A stretch of DNA of 34,779 nucleotides. Source: Candidatus Omnitrophota bacterium. GTDB taxonomy: Bacteria > Omnitrophota > Gorgyraeia > Gorgyraeales > Gorgyraeaceae. The position numbers and the translations under genes were made by a program. Under the pieces are notes generated by a model. It saw only the letters and a list, made by a program, of their open reading frames with translations, had not been told where the DNA came from and ran no database searches. Location of the stretch: positions 1 through 34,779 of the forward strand of contig JAHIYJ010000055.1 of the NCBI GenBank assembly GCA_018814825.1, written 5' to 3'. Below, piece after piece: positions 1 to 7,410 of the stretch. The number at the start of each line of letters is the position of its first letter. The first letter of the stretch is position 1.

Positions 1-105
1 CTTGTATCCATTCTCTCTCAAAAATTCCACCAAGAGTTTTGAATGCGTGGTCTTGCCGCTGCCCTCCGGCCCCTCAAACGTAATAAACAACCCTCTTTTA
101 GGCAT
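1..105 (-). CDS. tmk: Thymidylate kinase, N-terminal 35 residues (cut by window edge)
   Basis: Phosphorylates dTMP to dTDP for DNA synthesis in the cytoplasm. The 35 codons visible begin [31 protein letters not shown] is the P-loop with the TMK-type FEG(x)EGxGKTT signature, which is diagnostic even in so short a piece. The rest of the gene lies beyond base 1. It follows cysS by 94 bp in the same direction and is probably the last visible gene of the lysS-clpC-ispD run. The gap contains an imperfect hairpin. Confidence 0.85.
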   Translation of the reverse strand, partial: MPKRGLFITFEGPEGSGKTTHSKLLVEFLRENGYK

Positions 106-129
106 AGTTTTTAGATGCTGGTTTATGGG

Positions 130-198
130 TGTAGAAGCTGGTTAAGAAGCTAGATGTGGAAACTGGAAGCTTGTGTAAATTCCAGCATCTAGCTTCCA
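130..198. repeat. Imperfect inverted repeat with heptamer-like units between cysS and tmk
   Basis: Arms AAGCTAGATGTGGAA (near 147-161) and the complement of TTCCAGCATCTAGCTT (180-195) match except for one inserted C. The words AGATGCTGG and AGAAGCTGG recur in the left flank at spacings close to multiples of 7. It resembles the other head-to-head heptamer arrays of this window but is more decayed. There is no T-run after the stem, so I do not call it a terminator. Confidence 0.5.
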
Positions 199-199
199 C

Positions 200-1669
200 T
201 TATCTTACTCGCCAAACTGTTCCATCCTTAGTATCTTCTAGTATAATCCCTTTCTTATCTAAATCCTGTCTGATCCTGTCCGCTTCCTTAAAATCTTTTT
301 TCTCCCTGGCCTTTTTTCTTAATAGGATCAATTCCTCGATTTCCTTTTTTGATATCGGCGCCTTTTTCTCTTCAAACGCCAAACCAAAAACAGAAAACAT
401 CTCTTCCATCGCTTCCGCGGTATGACGCAGTATAAAATTCTTTGATTCATCTTTGCTTTCCAGCAATATATTACATCTATTGACCATGTCAAAAAGGACC
501 GCCAGCCCTTTAGGAGCGTTGAAATCGTCATCCATGGCCTCTTCGAATCGCTTTTTAAAAGAATCCTCTAGGCTAGAGACTGTAGGCTGTAGGGATTTTT
601 TCACCTTGAGCCTTGAGCCTTGAGTCTTGAGTCTGTTTAATCTTTCTATTAATATATTTATGCGGTCATATACCTTTTTTGCCTCTTCCATCTTCTCCCA
701 CGAAAAATCGACCGGATGGGAATAATGCGTCTGTAAAAATAAGATTTTCAGGACATCAGCCGGATAGCTCTTCAAGACCTCCTCTATCGTGACAAAGTTC
801 CCCAGTGATTTAGCCATTTTCTCTTTATCTATGGTCAAAAGCCCGTTGTGTATCCAAAAACGGGCGAACTTCTTGCCCGCGCCCTCTGACTGCGCGAGCT
901 CATTTTCGTGGTGCGGGAAAATAAGGTCTATCCCGCCGCCGTGTATGTCAAACTCATCTCCAAGGATATCCGAACTCATCACCGAACATTCTATATGCCA
1001 GCCGGGTCTGCCGGGCCCCCAGGGGCTGGGCCACGAGATTTCGCCTTCCTTTGCCGATTTCCACAGAGCGAAGTCAAGAGGATCTTTTTTGTTTTCTCCA
1101 GGAGAAACTCTTGACCCGTACGAAATCTCTGATTTTCGTACGGGCCTTGCCCCGGATTCCAGCATCTCAAGGCTTTGATTAGAAAGTTTTCCGTAATCCC
1201 TGGCCTTCTTTACGTCAAAATACACGTCCCCGCCTGATTCATAAGCCGCACCCCGCTCAATCAATATGCCTATAAAATCCTGCATCTTTTTTATATATTC
1301 CGTAGCCTTTGGCTCCTCATCAGGACGCAAGATACCCATTTCATCCATGCGCTTATGATAAACATCCAGGTATTTTTTGGAAACCTTCGCCACGGCTAAA
1401 GTTATGTCCTCATCCTTAAATTCCTCTCTGGCCTTATTTATTATCTTATCATCCACGTCAGTAACATTACGGACAAATCTTATCTTATATCCTTTATCTC
1501 TGTATTTGTATAAAAAATACCTGCGGATCACGTCAAACACATAGGCGCTTCTCACGTGGCCTATATGAGGGACATCATAGACCGTGGGGCCGCACACGTA
1601 CATGCTGATTGCCTTCCCGTCCGGCCTAAAGTCTTCTTTTTTCCTTGTAAGGGTATTATATATCTTCAT
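200..1669 (-). CDS. cysS: Cysteinyl-tRNA synthetase with repeat-derived insertions
   Basis: Class I aminoacyl-tRNA synthetase that charges tRNA-Cys. Signatures are in order: YVCGPTVYD with zinc-ligand Cys26, HIGH at 35-38, WHIECS, GGGIDLIFPHHENE, KMAKS (the KMSKS loop) and EAMDDDFNAPK. Its 489 residues are slightly longer than usual. Two stretches look foreign: residues about 176-187, encoded by a palindrome at 1110-1149, interrupt the GAR-V-xPGENKKDPLDF region; a linker before EAMDDDFN is encoded by heptamer arrays at 568-634. Both leave the frame intact and avoid catalytic motifs, so the enzyme is probably active. It starts 14 bp after ispF, as part of the B. subtilis-like yacL-ispD-ispF-...-cysS order. 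Confidence 0.95.
   Translation of the reverse strand: MKIYNTLTRKKEDFRPDGKAISMYVCGPTVYDVPHIGHVRSAYVFDVIRRYFLYKYRDKGYKIRFVRNVTDVDDKIINKAREEFKDEDITLAVAKVSKKYLDVYHKRMDEMGILRPDEEPKATEYIKKMQDFIGILIERGAAYESGGDVYFDVKKARDYGKLSNQSLEMLESGARPVRKSEISYGSRVSPGENKKDPLDFALWKSAKEGEISWPSPWGPGRPGWHIECSVMSSDILGDEFDIHGGGIDLIFPHHENELAQSEGAGKKFARFWIHNGLLTIDKEKMAKSLGNFVTIEEVLKSYPADVLKILFLQTHYSHPVDFSWEKMEEAKKVYDRINILIERLNRLKTQGSRLKVKKSLQPTVSSLEDSFKKRFEEAMDDDFNAPKGLAVLFDMVNRCNILLESKDESKNFILRHTAEAMEEMFSVFGLAFEEKKAPISKKEIEELILLRKKAREKKDFKEADRIRQDLDKKGIILEDTKDGTVWRVR
568..634. repeat. Two heptameric tandem arrays inside cysS
   Basis: 568-595 reads CTAGGCT AGAGACT GTAGGCT GTAGGGA, and 604-631 reads CCTTGAG three times then TCTTGAG. 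Both have a strict 7-bp period and differ in unit sequence. They encode part of the linker TQGSRLKVKKSLQPTVSS, ahead of the conserved EAMDDDFN block of CysRS, a region of variable length in the family. Confidence 0.8.
1110..1149. repeat. In-frame palindromic insertion in cysS with 4-bp flanking duplication
   Basis: Perfect 11-bp arms CCCGTACGAAA (1115-1125) and TTTCGTACGGG (1134-1144) enclose an 8-bp loop. The palindrome lies between two copies of CTTG (1110-1113 and 1146-1149), so one unit is 36 bp, or 12 codons. Deleting one unit gives ESGARVSPGENKKDPLDF, the ordinary CysRS sequence. The inserted peptide is about PVRKSEISYGSR. Confidence 0.85.
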
Positions 1670-1683
1670 CAGGATTTAACATA

Positions 1684-2151
1684 TTAAACTAAACACGCAA
1701 TCGCATACGCGGCAATCGCTTCTCCTCTCCCTATGGCGCCTATGCCTTCCTGTGTGGTCGCCTTTATGCTGATTCTATCTTTATCCACGCCAAGCGCCAT
1801 AGCTATCTCCTGTCTCATGCTGTCCTTGAAAGGCGCTATCTTTGGCTCCTCCAGTATAATAACGGAATCCACGTAATCCACCCTTAAATCTTTTTTCTTT
1901 ATCATATCGCTGATTATCTTCAAGAGTTCCGCGCTGGCTATACCCGCGTAAGCATCATCAGCCACGGGAAACTGATGGCCTATATCATCCATGCCGGCCG
2001 CGCCTAATATAGCGTCGCATATAGCGTGCATAAGCGCGTCGCCGTCTGAATGCCCCTCGAGGCCTTTTATATGCGGGATTTCGATCCCACCGAGCATGAG
2101 AGGGCGCTCATCCACGAATCTGTGTATATCATAACCTATGCCGACTCTCAT
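1684..2151 (-). CDS. ispF: 2-C-methyl-D-erythritol 2,4-cyclodiphosphate synthase
   Basis: Fifth enzyme of the MEP isoprenoid pathway: it cyclises CDP-ME 2-phosphate to MEcPP. The protein has 155 residues, the normal size. The N-terminus MRVGIGYDIHRF carries the metal ligands Asp and His. LEGHSDGDALMHAICDAILGA is the second conserved block, and the C-terminal TTQEGIGAIGRGEAIAA matches the substrate-binding loop (GxxGRxEGIA type). The ribosome site GAGAGGTG lies just upstream of ATG. It sits 130 bp after ispD, a gap filled by repeats, and 14 bp before cysS. Confidence 0.95.
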   Translation of the reverse strand: MRVGIGYDIHRFVDERPLMLGGIEIPHIKGLEGHSDGDALMHAICDAILGAAGMDDIGHQFPVADDAYAGIASAELLKIISDMIKKKDLRVDYVDSVIILEEPKIAPFKDSMRQEIAMALGVDKDRISIKATTQEGIGAIGRGEAIAAYAIACLV

Positions 2152-2169
2152 ATAACACCTCTCTGTTTA

Positions 2170-2317
2170 ATGACAAATGACAAATTTCAAATGACAAAAT
2201 AAATCCAATCCTTCGACTACGCTCAGGATTGGCCCTGAGCAAAGTCGAAGGGCTAAAATGCTAAATATTAAACTATTGGTCTTATTTTTTTGAATTTTGG
2301 ATTTTGTCATTTGGATT
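2170..2317. repeat. Head-to-head heptamer arrays flanking a palindrome, reaching into ispD
   Basis: Left array 2170-2197: ATGACAA twice, ATTTCAA, ATGACAA. Right array 2290-2317: TTGAATT, TTGGATT, TTGTCAT, TTGGATT, the reverse-complement family of the left. The right array is coding: it supplies residues about 226-234 of IspD (PNDKIQNS), just before the stop. The centre holds a separate palindrome at 2210-2251. Confidence 0.75.
2210..2251. repeat. REP-like palindrome in the ispD-ispF gap
   Basis: Arms CCTTCGACTACGCTCAGG (2210-2227) and CCTGAGCAAAGTCGAAGG (2234-2251) pair over 18 bp with two mismatches around a 6-bp loop. An alternative stem CCAATCC/GGATTGG (2205-2211 with 2226-2232) overlaps it. 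The CCTTCGAC...CTCAGG palindrome type is, as I recall, widespread in bacterial intergenic regions. No transposase is nearby. Confidence 0.75.
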
Positions 2318-2992
2318 TTTAAGTAGTAATTTTGCCAATTCTAAATCTTCTCTTGTCGTGATCTTTATATTACTATACGAACCCATAATAATCTTGGGCC
2401 TTATTCCCATCATCTCAACAAGCATGGAATCATCTGTTATATTAATATCTCTTTTGTAGAATTTCTTATAGGCCTTCTCTATTAAATCCCTTTTGAATAC
2501 CTGGGGTGTCTGAGCCTCCCAGAAATCCCTCCTGTCAGGCGTATGATTAATGCGGCCGTCTTTCCCGGTTATCTTCAAGGTCGGCTTTACGGGTACACCG
2601 GCTACCGCCGCCCCGAATTTCATCGCGGCTTTCAGGCAGGCGTTTATCAAAGCATCGTCTATAAATGGCCTGATCCCGTCATGTATCAACACATAGCCTA
2701 TGTCGGGCGACACGCTTTCAAGCGCCCTGGCTACAGAGTCTATTCTTTCTTTCCCGCCCCTGACGACCTTTGCGTTTCTTATACCGTACCTATTTATTAT
2801 GTCTCGCTGGGCGCGGCGCACCCTGTTAGGGCTCACAGCGATTATTATTTCTTTTATATTGCTGTTGTGCGAAAGACGCAATAAAGTCCTGGCAAGGATA
2901 GGCTTGCCATTAATCTTTATATAAGGCTTTTCTATTCTTGATTTTATCCTTGTACCCTTACCTGCGGAAGGAACGATAGCGGCTACTCGCAT
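2282..2992 (-). CDS. ispD: 2-C-methyl-D-erythritol 4-phosphate cytidylyltransferase
   Basis: Third MEP-pathway enzyme: it forms CDP-ME from MEP and CTP. The N-terminal VAAIVPSAGKGTRIKS is the CTP-binding glycine-rich loop (AAGxGxR type), with GKPILARTL following; VLIHDGIRPF and WEAQTPQVFK are the other conserved blocks. The start chosen is the ATG at 2990-2992, giving [11 protein letters not shown] (236 residues). It overlaps the yacL stop as TGATG, which indicates translational coupling; the TTG one codon upstream is less likely. The last 11 residues (NPNDKIQNSKK) extend past the usual fold and come from a heptamer array. Confidence 0.93.
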   Translation of the reverse strand: MRVAAIVPSAGKGTRIKSRIEKPYIKINGKPILARTLLRLSHNSNIKEIIIAVSPNRVRRAQRDIINRYGIRNAKVVRGGKERIDSVARALESVSPDIGYVLIHDGIRPFIDDALINACLKAAMKFGAAVAGVPVKPTLKITGKDGRINHTPDRRDFWEAQTPQVFKRDLIEKAYKKFYKRDINITDDSMLVEMMGIRPKIIMGSYSNIKITTREDLELAKLLLKNPNDKIQNSKK

Positions 2993-4011
2993 CAATTTCT
3001 TTTATTCTTATTTAAATCCGCCGGTAACTTACCGAATATCATCCTGCCGGCTGCGGTTTGGAGTACGCTTCCCACGACCACGCGCACATTCTGCCCTATA
3101 AGTCTCCTGCCGTTATCCACCACCACCATGGTGCCGTCCTCAAGATACCCTACCCCCTGATTGTACTCCTTGCCTTCTTTTATCAATCTTATGTCAAGTG
3201 TCTCTCCGGGGAGCACCACAGGCCTTAAGGCATTGGCCAGTTCATTCACGTTTAATACGCTCACGCCCTGTATCTCGGCTATTTTATTGAGATTAAAATC
3301 GTTGGTAAAGACCTTCGCGCCCAGGACCTTCGCCAGCTTGACTATTTTTGCGTCCACCTCTTTTAAATCAGCAAAATCCTCATTGTGTATCTTTATGTCT
3401 ATATTAGGATTTTTCTGGAGTTTCCCTAGTATGTCCAGGCCACGTCTCCCGCGCGCACGTTTTAAAGAATCGCTGGAGTCCGCTATCTGCTGCAGTTCCT
3501 TTAGCACAAAACGCGGGACAATGAACTTGCCGTCCAAAAATTTAGTACTGCATATATCGGCTATGCGGCCGTCTATGATAACGCTCGTGTCAAGGACAAC
3601 CAGCTCGTCCTTCTGGTCCTGCCTTGAAAACTTCACATACGGGACAATGATGTTAAACTCGTCTCTCCCGCGTATAGCCACTATCATACCGAGATAACAA
3701 AATACCAGCGTAAGCGCCACGCGCAATGAGTAAAAGACAGTTTCATCAATATGAATGAGCGCTAGAGTATCTGAAACCAGTTTCGCCATTATAAGACCGA
3801 ATATCAGACCGAACACAGCTGATGAAAGGCCCCTTACCGAGACCTTTCTCATTATAAACTCAAATAATATTATTATCGCGGCCGCCACAAAGCCTATCAC
3901 TCCGCCCAGCCTGCTGAAATCAGCGTTATCTATATGGACAAATGAGCCTATCTGGTTGCCCACAACCACGCTGAGTATGATGAAAAAAACACGTATAAAT
4001 ATTAACGTCAT
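2992..4011 (-). CDS. yacL: YacL-type membrane-anchored PIN-TRAM domain protein
   Basis: 339 residues. The N-terminal third has about four hydrophobic helices (residues about 1-110), starting [23 protein letters not shown] nuclease domain follows, beginning [17 protein letters not shown] (acidic residues in DTSxxIDGR), with [20 protein letters not shown] and later [15 protein letters not shown]. The C-terminal TRAM domain includes [17 protein letters not shown]. The family is B. subtilis YacL, whose exact role is unsettled; PIN domains are usually Mg-dependent ribonucleases. In B. subtilis yacL likewise precedes ispD and ispF. It starts 4 bp after mlaD and overlaps ispD by one base. Confidence 0.88.
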   Translation of the reverse strand: MTLIFIRVFFIILSVVVGNQIGSFVHIDNADFSRLGGVIGFVAAAIIILFEFIMRKVSVRGLSSAVFGLIFGLIMAKLVSDTLALIHIDETVFYSLRVALTLVFCYLGMIVAIRGRDEFNIIVPYVKFSRQDQKDELVVLDTSVIIDGRIADICSTKFLDGKFIVPRFVLKELQQIADSSDSLKRARGRRGLDILGKLQKNPNIDIKIHNEDFADLKEVDAKIVKLAKVLGAKVFTNDFNLNKIAEIQGVSVLNVNELANALRPVVLPGETLDIRLIKEGKEYNQGVGYLEDGTMVVVDNGRRLIGQNVRVVVGSVLQTAAGRMIFGKLPADLNKNKRN

Positions 4012-4015
4012 GCAT

Positions 4016-4738
4016 TTACCTCCTGTTCTTGCTTTCTTTTGGCCTGTATAACAATTTCCATGGATGCTGTTTTATATCAAGTATCATCTCGTCGATATGC
4101 TTGTATAAGCTATCGTCGGACAGGAGCTTGCCGACAGTGCCCTTGCCCTCTTTCGCGGTCCTGATAAAATCCTGAAGGTTTAGTGTCAGGGATTCAAGAT
4201 TGGAAACTGTGTTTTTAACAGAGCTCCTGAACGTCTCGTCCCCTACTATCTTATCTATGGACTCTATCATATTCTCTATCTTAAGGAGCGTTTCCTGGGT
4301 ATTCCTTGTGAGCTCCTCTGTTGAAACAGGGTCCTGGCCCATGAGGGTATCGTCTTTCCCGAGTAACCGCGTCTCTCTTGAGCCGGGAGCTATCTCCAGA
4401 TATTTTTCACCCAATAGGCCAAGGGTGTTGATAGTCGCGGCCGCGTCCTCATTGATCCAGGTATTCTGCGCCACCCATATAAGAATCTTTACCATGGGCC
4501 TGTTTTCCTTCTCGTCAAAATAGACAGTTATATCCTGGACCTCACCCACTTCCACTCCGGCATACCGCACGGGAGCGCCCATGCTTATGCCATTGGCAAA
4601 ACTGAAAAGCACATTCAGGGTGTATCCGCGCTTGACGCTGTAAAAATTACCGATGGAGAATACTATTACCGACAGGATGATTACTCCTATAAAAATAAAT
4701 ATGCCGACCTTCAGCTCAAAACTTGACCTGGTAAACAT
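4016..4738 (-). CDS. mlaD: MlaD/MCE-family phospholipid-transport protein
   Basis: Single-pass inner-membrane protein with a periplasmic MCE domain; MCE proteins form hexameric rings that move phospholipids between membranes. One N-terminal transmembrane helix (residues about 10-31, [20 protein letters not shown]) is followed by the MCE core [18 protein letters not shown] and [13 protein letters not shown] long predicted helix after residue 140 resembles the C-terminal helix of MCE proteins. Its 240 residues exceed E. coli MlaD (183), so it is an MlaD-like rather than strict orthologue. It is 2 bp from mlaF and forms mlaE-mlaF-mlaD with it. No MlaB or MlaC homologue is visible. Confidence 0.9.
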   Translation of the reverse strand: MFTRSSFELKVGIFIFIGVIILSVIVFSIGNFYSVKRGYTLNVLFSFANGISMGAPVRYAGVEVGEVQDITVYFDEKENRPMVKILIWVAQNTWINEDAAATINTLGLLGEKYLEIAPGSRETRLLGKDDTLMGQDPVSTEELTRNTQETLLKIENMIESIDKIVGDETFRSSVKNTVSNLESLTLNLQDFIRTAKEGKGTVGKLLSDDSLYKHIDEMILDIKQHPWKLLYRPKESKNRR

Positions 4739-4740
4739 CT

Positions 4741-5493
4741 CTAGCCTCCGTTTTCTGTAATAGGCCCTTTTGAGGCGCCCGTGATAAACTGTCTCACGAC
4801 AGGATCCTGAGAATTTTTTATCTCTTCCGGGGTCCCGACAGCTATGATCCTGCCCTTATATAACATGGCGATCCTGGTGGCTATCTTATAGGCACTTACC
4901 ATATCATGGGTAACCACGATAGAAGTAACCTTCAATTTATGATTCAGGTCTATTATAAGCTCATTTACCGCGTCCGCCATAACAGGATCGACCCCTGTTG
5001 TCGGCTCATCATACAAAATAATCTTAGGGTTATTACATATGGCCCTGGCCAGGCCGACACGTTTTCTCATGCCCCCGGAGAGTTCGGCGGGCGTCAGGTC
5101 CTCTATGCCCTTAAGCCCGACCATGCCCAGGGCCTCGGCCACTTTCTCCCTGAGGAGATCCTCTTTCATGTCAGTATGCTCCCTTAATGCGAACCCCACA
5201 TTCTCGCCTACTGTCATGGAGTCGAACAAGGCGGCTCCCTGGAAAAGCATGCCAAATCTTAACCTCAACTCATCCAGATTTTTGTAATCCATCTTTGCTA
5301 TGTCGTTTCCGTCCATCAATACCTGACCTGAATCAGGTCTCAAGAGGCCTATTATGTGTTTCAAAAGCACGCTCTTCCCGCACCCGGAACGGCCTATTAT
5401 GACCATTGCCTCGTCGGAATTGATGGTAAGGTTCAGGTTGTCTAGAACCTTGCTGTCGCCGAATGATTTTGAGAGGTTTATTATCTCTATCAT
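4741..5493 (-). CDS. mlaF: MlaF-type ABC transporter ATPase
   Basis: Cytoplasmic ATPase powering the Mla lipid transporter. Its 250 residues include Walker A GRSGCGKS, Q-loop FQGAALFDSMTVGENVGF, signature LSGGMRKRVGLARAI, Walker B IILYDEPTTGVDP and H-loop VVTHDM. GRSGCGKSVLLKHIIGL and FQGAALFDSM are typical of the MlaF/MCE-associated branch. It lies 12 bp after mlaE and 2 bp before mlaD, so the three are almost certainly co-translated as one complex. Confidence 0.95.
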   Translation of the reverse strand: MIEIINLSKSFGDSKVLDNLNLTINSDEAMVIIGRSGCGKSVLLKHIIGLLRPDSGQVLMDGNDIAKMDYKNLDELRLRFGMLFQGAALFDSMTVGENVGFALREHTDMKEDLLREKVAEALGMVGLKGIEDLTPAELSGGMRKRVGLARAICNNPKIILYDEPTTGVDPVMADAVNELIIDLNHKLKVTSIVVTHDMVSAYKIATRIAMLYKGRIIAVGTPEEIKNSQDPVVRQFITGASKGPITENGG

Positions 5494-5505
5494 AATTAAA
5501 CTATT

Positions 5506-6288
5506 TTACGGGAATACAAAGTAAAACAAAGCCGTAAACAGACAATCCGCCATTATGATCATTATAAAGGACGTCACGACGGACAGCGTGGTAGCCCTAC
5601 CCACCCCTTCGGCGCCGCCTTCTGTCCTGAATCCCTCATAACAGGAAATAATACAGATGATGATGGCAAAAACAAATGACTTTAGAAGACCCGTAAACAG
5701 GTCTTTGAATAACAACGGGTCGAATGTCATTTTTATGTATATCGTGTGGCCTATAAGTAACTTATAAACGCCTATCAGGTAGCCGCCTATTATACCCAGG
5801 AAATCAGCGTAGACCGTCAATATCGGAAGCATTACACAGAGTGCGATAAATCTCGGGACAACAAGATATTTAACGGGGTTAACCGCCAGTGTCTCCAGAG
5901 CATCTATCTGTTCGGTTACTTTCATGGTCCCGAGCTCGGCCGTGATACTCGCGCCTACCCTGCCCGCTATTACAAGAGCTGTCAGAACAGGGCCCAGCTC
6001 CCTTACCATGGAAAGAGCCACAAGGCTCGATATATAGATCTGAGCGTTCATCTTCGTGAGCTGGTAAGCGCTCTGGAGCGCAAGCACCATGCCAGTAAAA
6101 AACGCTACCAGGAATACAATAGGGAAGCTGAGCACCCCGACCTTGTACATCTGCGTGAATATCTCTTTTCTGCGTAAAGGTGGTACAACTAACTGAAAGA
6201 GCGTGCTTATCAGAAGATGGAAAATCCCTCCTATGTAAATAAAAAAGTTCACCGTCCTCTGGCCAAGCTTTTTTATCATGTCCCTCAT
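5506..6288 (-). CDS. mlaE: MlaE-type ABC transporter permease
   Basis: Inner-membrane permease of the Mla phospholipid transporter (MlaE/TTG2B/YrbE family). The protein has 260 residues with five to six hydrophobic helices. Family landmarks include FFTGMVLALQSAYQL, REIGP-like VRELGPVLTALVIAGRVGASITAELG, then MKVTEQIDALETLAVNPVKYL and the C-terminal TEGGAEGVGRATTLSVV motif. It starts 15 bp after the AsmA-like gene. An upstream in-frame Met is used; MIKKLG three residues later is an alternative start. Confidence 0.95.
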   Translation of the reverse strand: MRDMIKKLGQRTVNFFIYIGGIFHLLISTLFQLVVPPLRRKEIFTQMYKVGVLSFPIVFLVAFFTGMVLALQSAYQLTKMNAQIYISSLVALSMVRELGPVLTALVIAGRVGASITAELGTMKVTEQIDALETLAVNPVKYLVVPRFIALCVMLPILTVYADFLGIIGGYLIGVYKLLIGHTIYIKMTFDPLLFKDLFTGLLKSFVFAIIICIISCYEGFRTEGGAEGVGRATTLSVVTSFIMIIMADCLFTALFYFVFP

Positions 6289-6303
6289 ACCATCGCCTTT
6301 TTG

Positions 6304-7410
6304 TCAGAATTTAACGCTGTGCTCCACTCCGAAAAATTCCTCATTTTCCTTAAGCTTCATTTTTAGGTATTCCTGCGCGCCTACCTTATACTCAAGGCTC
6401 ATTTCCTCAGGATTTTCTCTGTCCCTGTAAGGGGTCAGAGGTTCCCTGGCAAAGGCCTTAAAACCCACCCGCATATTGTCGCTTATATCCTTTGTCATGC
6501 TCAACGCGTCCTTGCCCTTCTGGTCTATGTCCCATCCGTCCCATACTATGGTCTTCATGTCAGACTTAACGCGCAGGCCTTCGGACAGGGACCTTTTCCC
6601 GATATTTCTTAAGTCTATATATCCGTCTATTGTCAAAAGGCTCTTTCCCCACCTCGCCCTTGAATCAACGATATTTATTATCGGCCCAAACCCTTCTATC
6701 CTTATGGTGGCCACGTCGTATTCTATCCTGCCGACCCTACCGTTCCTGCTCTCAAGTATGCCGTTTGAGTAAATATTCGACAGCGCGCCTTTAATGTAAA
6801 AGACGCCGTTCATCATCCCAAGAGCGATGCCAGGGTTCTTTGGGCTTACTACCGCGACAAGGTCTCTTATGTCCGCTCTCTCGACATCAAAGCGCAAATC
6901 AGTTTCAAATGGCGGAATAAGGCCTATTTCCCCTTTTAACTTGTAAGCCTTACCGAGGCGCAGAGACTTAATCTTCATTGTGTTTCCGGCTATTTCAAAA
7001 GACCCTCTTATGGACACAAAAGGCCTTGAGTCAACACACATGTCGCCTGAAGATAATTTTCCTGAAAACTTCCTGGGATCTCTGTCTTTAGTATCGATAA
7101 ACCGGCCTTTTAAAAAAACATTGCCTGATATCAAGTGGCCTTTTAGTTCCAACCCCTCTATATGCAGCTCCGAGAAGACATACCCTTTATCTAAAAAACT
7201 AATATCCAGGGACACGGCCCTGTTAATATCTTCCTCCTTTAAAAATCCCGGGGCTCTCAAGCACCACGGGGCAGGTCCTGGACCCACGAGATCCTCTTGA
7301 TCTATAAAAACCCTGCAATACAGCCAGGGCGCGATAGACGCGGCCGCGGCGACCAATAGCATCACGAGAAGTATTGCCCTGGCTTTTCTCCTGAGGATCA
7401 AGTACCGCAT
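6304..7410 (-). CDS. Membrane-anchored periplasmic AsmA/TamB-like protein of unknown function
   Basis: I do not recognise a named family. The 368 residues begin [19 protein letters not shown]: a positively charged N-terminus and one signal-anchor helix (residues about 10-32). The rest is predicted beta-rich and soluble, with alternating short strands such as GLELKGHLISGNVFLKGRF and LRLGKAYKLKGEIGLIPP, reminiscent of AsmA/TamB/DUF748-type lipid-groove proteins. It overlaps the clpC stop (TAATG) and sits 15 bp before mlaE, so I infer a part in the Mla-type lipid pathway, possibly as the periplasmic bridge where MlaC is missing. A structure prediction showing a beta-groove would support this. 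Confidence 0.5.
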   Translation of the reverse strand: MRYLILRRKARAILLVMLLVAAAASIAPWLYCRVFIDQEDLVGPGPAPWCLRAPGFLKEEDINRAVSLDISFLDKGYVFSELHIEGLELKGHLISGNVFLKGRFIDTKDRDPRKFSGKLSSGDMCVDSRPFVSIRGSFEIAGNTMKIKSLRLGKAYKLKGEIGLIPPFETDLRFDVERADIRDLVAVVSPKNPGIALGMMNGVFYIKGALSNIYSNGILESRNGRVGRIEYDVATIRIEGFGPIINIVDSRARWGKSLLTIDGYIDLRNIGKRSLSEGLRVKSDMKTIVWDGWDIDQKGKDALSMTKDISDNMRVGFKAFAREPLTPYRDRENPEEMSLEYKVGAQEYLKMKLKENEEFFGVEHSVKF

